A stretch of 64,000 nucleotides of DNA from Bradyrhizobium sp. BRP22 (GTDB taxonomy: Bacteria > Pseudomonadota > Alphaproteobacteria > Rhizobiales > Xanthobacteraceae): positions 1 to 64,000 of the forward strand of contig NZ_JADYVX010000016.1 in the NCBI RefSeq assembly GCF_020194175.1, written 5' to 3'. Positions within the stretch are counted from its first letter, which is position 1. Each line of letters opens with the position of its first letter. The notes below the pieces were generated by a model. That model had not been told where the DNA came from, did not search any database, and saw only the letters and a program-made list of their open reading frames with translations. Position numbers and translations under genes: made by a program. Of the stretch, positions 59,556 to 64,000 are shown piece by piece.

Positions 59556-62504
59556 GTGCTGATCAGGAAGTCGGATCGTCGTCGAGGAAGTGCAAAGCCT
59601 GTCGTCGCAGACAGGCCGGGCGGCGGATTGGACCGCCGAACTTTTCTGAAGCGTTCGGGCATTGCGGCTGGCACGCTCGCGGCGCTGGGCGAACTCGCGC
59701 TCAACGGCGTGCGCAAGGCCGAGGCCGGCCCGCCGGCGCCTCCCGGCGCGCCCGTCTCGACCCGCAAGAATATCTGCACCCACTGCTCAGTGGGCTGCTC
59801 TGTCATCGCCAAGGTCGCCAACGGCGTCTGGATCGGGCAGGAGCCGGACTATGACAGCCCGATCAATCGCGGCTCGCATTGCTGCAAGGGCGCCGCGGTC
59901 CGCGACGACGTTCTGAGCGAGCGCCGCCTGCGCTATCCCGTCAAGCTCGTCAACGGCCAGTGGACGCGGGTCTCCTGGGAGACCGCGATCAACGAGATCG
60001 GCGACAAGCTGATCGAGATCCGCCAGAAGTCGGGTCCCGATTCGGTCTATTGGCTCGGCTCGGCCAAGTTCACCAACGAGGCCGCCTATCTCAACCGCAA
60101 GCTGGCGGCGTTCTGGGGCACCAACAATTCCGACCACCAGGCCCGCATCTGCCACTCGACGACCGTCACCGGCGTAGCCAACACCTGGGGCTACGGCGCG
60201 ATGACCAACAGCTACAACGATATCCGCAACTCCAGGACCATCCTGCTGATGGGCGGCAATCCGGCCGAGGCGCATCCGGTCTCCTTGCAGCACATCCTCG
60301 AGGGCAAGGAGCTCAACCGCGCCAACATGATCGTGGTCGATCCCAGGATGACGCGGACGGCGGCGCATGCGACCGAATATGTCCGGGTGCGTCCGGGCAC
60401 CCACATCGCCACCATCTACGGCATGCTGTGGCACATTTTCGAGAACGGCTGGGAGGACAAGGAATTCCTCAGCCAGCGGGTCTACGGCGTCGATGAGATC
60501 CGCAAGCGGGCGGCGAAGTGGAATCCGAAGGAGGTCGAGCGTGTCACCGGCCTGCCGGAGGCGCAGGTCAAGCGTATCGCCGAACTGTTCGCCAAGGAGA
60601 AGCCGGCGACGCTGATCTGGGCGATGGGGCAGACCCAGTTCACCACCGGCACCGCCAATGTCCGCGCCAGTTGCCTGTTGCTGCTTGCCACCGGCAATGT
60701 CGGCCGGCCCGGCGCCGGCGCCAATATCTTCCGCGGCCACACTAACGTGCAGGGCGCAACCGATCTCGGCCTCGATGTGACGACGTTGCCGCTCTATTAC
60801 GGCCTCGCCGAGGAGGCCTGGCGGCATTGGTGCCGGGTCTGGGAGGTCGATTACGACTGGATGAAGTCGCGCTTCCCGACCAAGCAGCTCATGGAAACGC
60901 CGGGCATTCCGAGCACGCGCTGGTTCGATGCGACCTTGCTGCCGAAGGACCAGATCAGCCAGCCCAATCCGGTGCAGGCCATGTTCGTCATGGGGCATGG
61001 CGTCAACACCATCACCCGGATGCCGGAAGCGGTACGCGGCATCGAGAAGCTCGAGCTGCTGGTGGTGTGCGATCCCTATCCGACGGCGTGGTCGGTGATC
61101 TCCGAGCGCAAGAACGGCACCTATCTTCTGCCGGCCTGCACGAGCTTCGAGATGGACGGCTCGCGCACCGCCTCCAACCGCTCGCTGCAATGGGGCGAGA
61201 AGATCGTCGAGCCGGTCTTCGAATCCAAGAACGACTACGACATGATGTATATGCTCGCCAAGAAGCTCGGCTTTGCCGACCTGATGTTCAAGAACATCAA
61301 GGTCGAGAATGGCGCGGTCTCGGCGGAGGACATCCTGCGCGAGATCAACCGCGGCGGCTGGTCGACCGGCTATTGCGGCCAATCGCCGGAGCGGCTCAAG
61401 GCCCATATGAAGAACCAGCACAAGTTCGATCTGGTGACGCTGCGGGCGCCGAAGGACGATCCGGAAGTCGGCGGCGATTACTACGGCCTGCCATGGCCGT
61501 GCTGGGGCACGCCGGAGTTCAGGCACCCGGGCACGCCGATCCTCTACAACACCAATCTTCCGGTGAAGGATGGCGGCGGCACCTTCCGTGCGCGGTTCGG
61601 CGTCGAGCGCGTCGTCAAGCGCAAGGTGATGGAGAACGGTCAGGAGGTCGAGCGCGAGGATCACGACAATCTCCTCGCCGAGGGCTCCTATTCGGCCGGC
61701 TCCGACATCAAGGACGGCTATCCCGAATTCACGCTGGGCGTGCTGAAGAAGCTCGGCTGGGACAAGGAGCTGACGCCGCAGGAAATGGAGATCATCCAGC
61801 GCGTCAATTCGGCCGACCCCGATAAGGTATCCTGGTCGCTGGATCTGTCGGGCGGCATCCAGCGGGTCGCGATCGAGCACGGCTGCTCGCCTTACGGCAA
61901 CGCCAAGGCGCGCATGATTGCCTGGAATCTGCCCGATCCGATTCCGGTCTATCGCGAGCCGATCTATACGCCGCGTCCGGACCTGGTCGCCGACTATCCG
62001 ACCCTGCCCGATGCCAAGCAGTTCCGGATGCCCAATATCGGCTTCTCCGTGCAGAAGGCGGCGGTCGACCGCGCGATCTCACAACAGTTCCCGCTGATCC
62101 TGAGCTCGGGCCGGCTGGTGGAATATGAAGGCGGCGGCGAGGAGACGCGTTCCAACAAGTGGCTCGCCGAGCTGAAGCAGTACATGTATGTCGAGGTCAA
62201 TCCGGCCGACGCCGCCGAGCGCGGCATCAAGGATGGCAGCTGGGTGTGGGTGACCGGCGCCGAGAACAGCTCGCGGACCCGCGTCAAGGCGATGGTCACC
62301 GAGCGCGTCGGCAAGGGCGTCGCCTGGATGCCGTTCCATTTCGCCGGCTTTTTCCAGGGCGCCGATCTCCGCGCCAAATATCCCGCTGGCGCCGATCCGA
62401 TCGTGCTCGGCGAAAGCGTGAACACGCTGACGACTTATGGCTACGACCCCGCGACCGGCATGCAGGAGCCGAAGGCGACGCTCTGCCAGATCAGGGTCGC
62501 GTGA
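59556..62504 (+). CDS. fdhA: formate dehydrogenase, molybdopterin-containing alpha subunit
   Basis: The 982-residue protein starts at GTG with AGAGGGAGG upstream. It has a TAT motif (RRTFLK, 27-32), a [4Fe-4S] site (CTHCSVGC with a later HCCKG) and the molybdopterin oxidoreductase domains, ending in a dinucleotide-binding domain. The metal ligand is Cys199 in RICHSTTVTG, where E. coli FdnG/FdoG use selenocysteine. It oxidises formate to CO2 in the periplasm and passes electrons to the beta subunit. Confidence 0.95.
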   Translation: MLIRKSDRRRGSAKPVVADRPGGGLDRRTFLKRSGIAAGTLAALGELALNGVRKAEAGPPAPPGAPVSTRKNICTHCSVGCSVIAKVANGVWIGQEPDYDSPINRGSHCCKGAAVRDDVLSERRLRYPVKLVNGQWTRVSWETAINEIGDKLIEIRQKSGPDSVYWLGSAKFTNEAAYLNRKLAAFWGTNNSDHQARICHSTTVTGVANTWGYGAMTNSYNDIRNSRTILLMGGNPAEAHPVSLQHILEGKELNRANMIVVDPRMTRTAAHATEYVRVRPGTHIATIYGMLWHIFENGWEDKEFLSQRVYGVDEIRKRAAKWNPKEVERVTGLPEAQVKRIAELFAKEKPATLIWAMGQTQFTTGTANVRASCLLLLATGNVGRPGAGANIFRGHTNVQGATDLGLDVTTLPLYYGLAEEAWRHWCRVWEVDYDWMKSRFPTKQLMETPGIPSTRWFDATLLPKDQISQPNPVQAMFVMGHGVNTITRMPEAVRGIEKLELLVVCDPYPTAWSVISERKNGTYLLPACTSFEMDGSRTASNRSLQWGEKIVEPVFESKNDYDMMYMLAKKLGFADLMFKNIKVENGAVSAEDILREINRGGWSTGYCGQSPERLKAHMKNQHKFDLVTLRAPKDDPEVGGDYYGLPWPCWGTPEFRHPGTPILYNTNLPVKDGGGTFRARFGVERVVKRKVMENGQEVEREDHDNLLAEGSYSAGSDIKDGYPEFTLGVLKKLGWDKELTPQEMEIIQRVNSADPDKVSWSLDLSGGIQRVAIEHGCSPYGNAKARMIAWNLPDPIPVYREPIYTPRPDLVADYPTLPDAKQFRMPNIGFSVQKAAVDRAISQQFPLILSSGRLVEYEGGGEETRSNKWLAELKQYMYVEVNPADAAERGIKDGSWVWVTGAENSSRTRVKAMVTERVGKGVAWMPFHFAGFFQGADLRAKYPAGADPIVLGESVNTLTTYGYDPATGMQEPKATLCQIRVA

Positions 62505-62516
62505 GAGGAACAGACG

Positions 62517-63119
62517 ATGGCACGCATGAAATTCCTTTGTGACGCGGACCGCTGCATCGATTGCAACGCCTGCGTCACCGCGTGCAAGAACGAGAACGAG
62601 GTGCCGTGGGGCATCAACCGCCGCCGCGTCGTCACCATCAATGACGGCAAGCCCGGCGAGCGTTCGGTCTCGATGGCCTGCATGCATTGCACGGACCCGC
62701 CCTGCGCGGCGGTCTGTCCGGTGAACTGCATCTTCCCGACCGAGGACGGCGTGGTCCTGCACAACAAGGACCAGTGTATCGGTTGCGGCTATTGCTTCTA
62801 CGCCTGCCCGTTCGGCGCGCCGCAATATCCGCAAGTCGGCAATTTCGGCTCGCGCGGCAAGATGGACAAGTGCACCTATTGCGCCGGCGGCGGCGGACCG
62901 GAGGCGCCGGGCAGCGCGGCGGAATTCGCCAAATACGGCTCGAACCGGTTCGGCGAGGGCAAATTGCCAATGTGCGCGGAGATGTGCTCGACCAAGTCGC
63001 TGCTGGCCGGCGATGGCGACATCATCGCGCAGATCTACGGCGAGCGGGTGCGCAAGCGCGGCTATGGCTCCGGCGCCTGGGGTTGGACCACGGCCTATCA
63101 CGAAGACGTTGAGGTCTGA
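62517..63119 (+). CDS. fdhB: formate dehydrogenase iron-sulfur beta subunit
   Basis: The 200-residue protein has four cysteine clusters (CIDCNACVTAC, CMHCTDPPCAAVCPVNC, CIGCGYCFYACPFG, CTYC...CAEMC), enough for four [4Fe-4S] centres. It transfers electrons from the alpha subunit to the cytochrome b subunit. It lacks the C-terminal membrane anchor of FdnH. It follows fdhA by 12 bp. Confidence 0.95.
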   Translation: MARMKFLCDADRCIDCNACVTACKNENEVPWGINRRRVVTINDGKPGERSVSMACMHCTDPPCAAVCPVNCIFPTEDGVVLHNKDQCIGCGYCFYACPFGAPQYPQVGNFGSRGKMDKCTYCAGGGGPEAPGSAAEFAKYGSNRFGEGKLPMCAEMCSTKSLLAGDGDIIAQIYGERVRKRGYGSGAWGWTTAYHEDVEV

Positions 63120-63173
63120 GCGGACAGCTCATACGGCCTGCGATGGGCGCAGGATGAGAACAGGGTAACAGTC

Positions 63174-64000
63174 ATGACGTTTCTCGCACGCTTTCGTCTG
63201 GCGACCTTCGTCCTGATGCTGCTCGCGATCGCGGCGGCAGTGCCTGTGTTCGCGCAGAAGCTCGGTCCCGACGGCGCGCCCAATCCGACCGCAAGCGTCA
63301 CCGGCCAGCGCGAGCTGCTGCAGCAGGAGCCGCGCATCACCGGCCGCGTCGACATTCCCGACATCAAATCCAGCGTGCTGATCCAGCCCGCGGGGCGGAC
63401 CTGGGACTATTTCCACCAGGTCCTGCTGCGCTGGGGTGGCGGGGTGGTGATCCTCGGCACGGTCGCGCTGCTGGCGATCGCCTATCTGATTCTGGGAAAG
63501 CTGCCGATCTCAGCCGGGCGCTCGGGCAGGAAGGTGGTTCGGTTCGAGGCGTTCGAGCGCTTCGCGCACTGGCTGACGGCGGCGTCCTTTGTCATCCTCG
63601 GGCTGACCGGACTGAACATCACCTTCGGCAAGGCCCTGCTGCTGCCGCTCGTCGGGCCGGACCTATTCGCCGCCATCTCGCAGATCGCGAAGTACGTGCA
63701 CAACTTCACGAGCTTCGCGTTTGTGGCGGGCCTCCTCCTGATCACAGTGATCTTCTTCAAGGACAATCTTTTGGAGAAGGTGGATATGGACTGGCTCAAG
63801 CAGGGCGGCGGCTTCATCAAGAACAGACACGCGCCGGCCGGCCGCTTCAATTTCGGCGAGAAATTGGTGTTCTGGCTGTCGATCGCGGCCGGCATTGCCG
63901 TGTCAGTTTCGGGATTCCTGCTGCTGTTTCCCTTCTATGGCACCGATATCCTCGGCATGCAGCTCGCGCAGGTGGTGCACGCCGTGGTGGCCATCCTGTT
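63174..64000 (+). CDS. fdhC: formate dehydrogenase cytochrome b (gamma) subunit, cut by window end
   Basis: The visible 275 residues start with a signal peptide (LATFVLMLLAIAAAVPVFA), followed by a ~75-residue periplasmic stretch and membrane helices. VRFEAFERFAHWLTAASFVILGLTGLNITFG and KYVHNFTSF carry histidines suited to haem b binding. It anchors the complex and reduces the quinone pool. The gene continues past position 64000. Confidence 0.92.
   Translation, partial: MTFLARFRLATFVLMLLAIAAAVPVFAQKLGPDGAPNPTASVTGQRELLQQEPRITGRVDIPDIKSSVLIQPAGRTWDYFHQVLLRWGGGVVILGTVALLAIAYLILGKLPISAGRSGRKVVRFEAFERFAHWLTAASFVILGLTGLNITFGKALLLPLVGPDLFAAISQIAKYVHNFTSFAFVAGLLLITVIFFKDNLLEKVDMDWLKQGGGFIKNRHAPAGRFNFGEKLVFWLSIAAGIAVSVSGFLLLFPFYGTDILGMQLAQVVHAVVAIL

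Noticed and set aside
59787..61880. 697-codon leftward open frame inside fdhA
   Set aside because: It mirrors the codon bias of fdhA and has no recognisable domain.

Overview
The window looks like chromosome from a Bradyrhizobium/Rhodopseudomonas-type alphaproteobacterium. The sequence is GC-rich. It holds a RegB/RegA redox two-component pair, a cyoABCD quinol oxidase, CarD, a seven-iron FdxA ferredoxin, a CYP199A-like P450 remnant with its palustrisredoxin-type ferredoxin, and several intergenic repeat families that I recall as typical of Bradyrhizobium. No rRNA, CRISPR array, complete IS element or prophage was seen. The assignment comes from recognising gene families, not from a database search.

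Layout. 0-8.3 kb: an alpha/beta hydrolase, an HxlR regulator divergent from an acyl-CoA-dehydrogenase-like flavoprotein, a dispersed repeat running into the 3' end of an OpgC-type acyltransferase gene, two very small genes, an AraC regulator and a DUF2235 hydrolase. 8.4-11.6 kb: an AT-richer segment with a single-chain restriction-modification enzyme, probably acquired. 11.6-19 kb: housekeeping genes (rpmB, DUF3108 protein, SUV3-like helicase, S4 protein, fdxA, CarD). 19-30.3 kb: a MmgE/PrpD protein, then a leftward set of overlapping genes, cyoABCD-SURF1-regB-regA, followed by a solute-binding-domain protein without a signal peptide. A perfect palindrome lies between cyoA and a divergent MFS transporter. 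30-37.3 kb: an M48 lipoprotein peptidase with LysM, a secreted nuclease-like protein, a compact Mpo1-like/epimerase/ICMT-like membrane cassette, and two tandem paralogous secreted hydrolases. 37.8-45 kb: fatty-acid or acyl-CoA catabolism (binding protein, two crotonases, VOC protein, a paired acyl-CoA dehydrogenase set, an SDR). 45-51.4 kb: small membrane and stress proteins, a ketopantoate-reductase-like protein, an animal-type haem peroxidase, MgtC, tRNA-Arg(CCU) and a truncated OmpR-type regulator. 51.9-59.1 kb: a penicillin-acylase-family enzyme, then a putative P450 regulon: a leftward operon (ABC binding protein, broken CYP199A-like P450, 2Fe-2S ferredoxin) divergent from a LuxR-type regulator and a second, intact P450. 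59.3-64 kb: a membrane-bound formate dehydrogenase operon (TAT-targeted small protein, alpha, beta, and a gamma gene cut by the window end).

How the parts may work together. The strongest regulatory signal is a pair of identically spaced 20-bp inverted repeats, TGTCCC-N8-GGGACA, one on each side of the luxR gene. They are placed to control both the leftward P450/ferredoxin operon and the rightward P450. The cyo cluster joins a quinol oxidase, its SURF1-type assembly factor and a RegB kinase that has the GGxxNPF quinone-sensing motif, so the oxidase and a sensor of its substrate may be co-transcribed. Almost every convergent gene pair separated by more than about 60 bp has a repeat or strong hairpin in the gap, which suggests that these elements act as bidirectional transcription ends.
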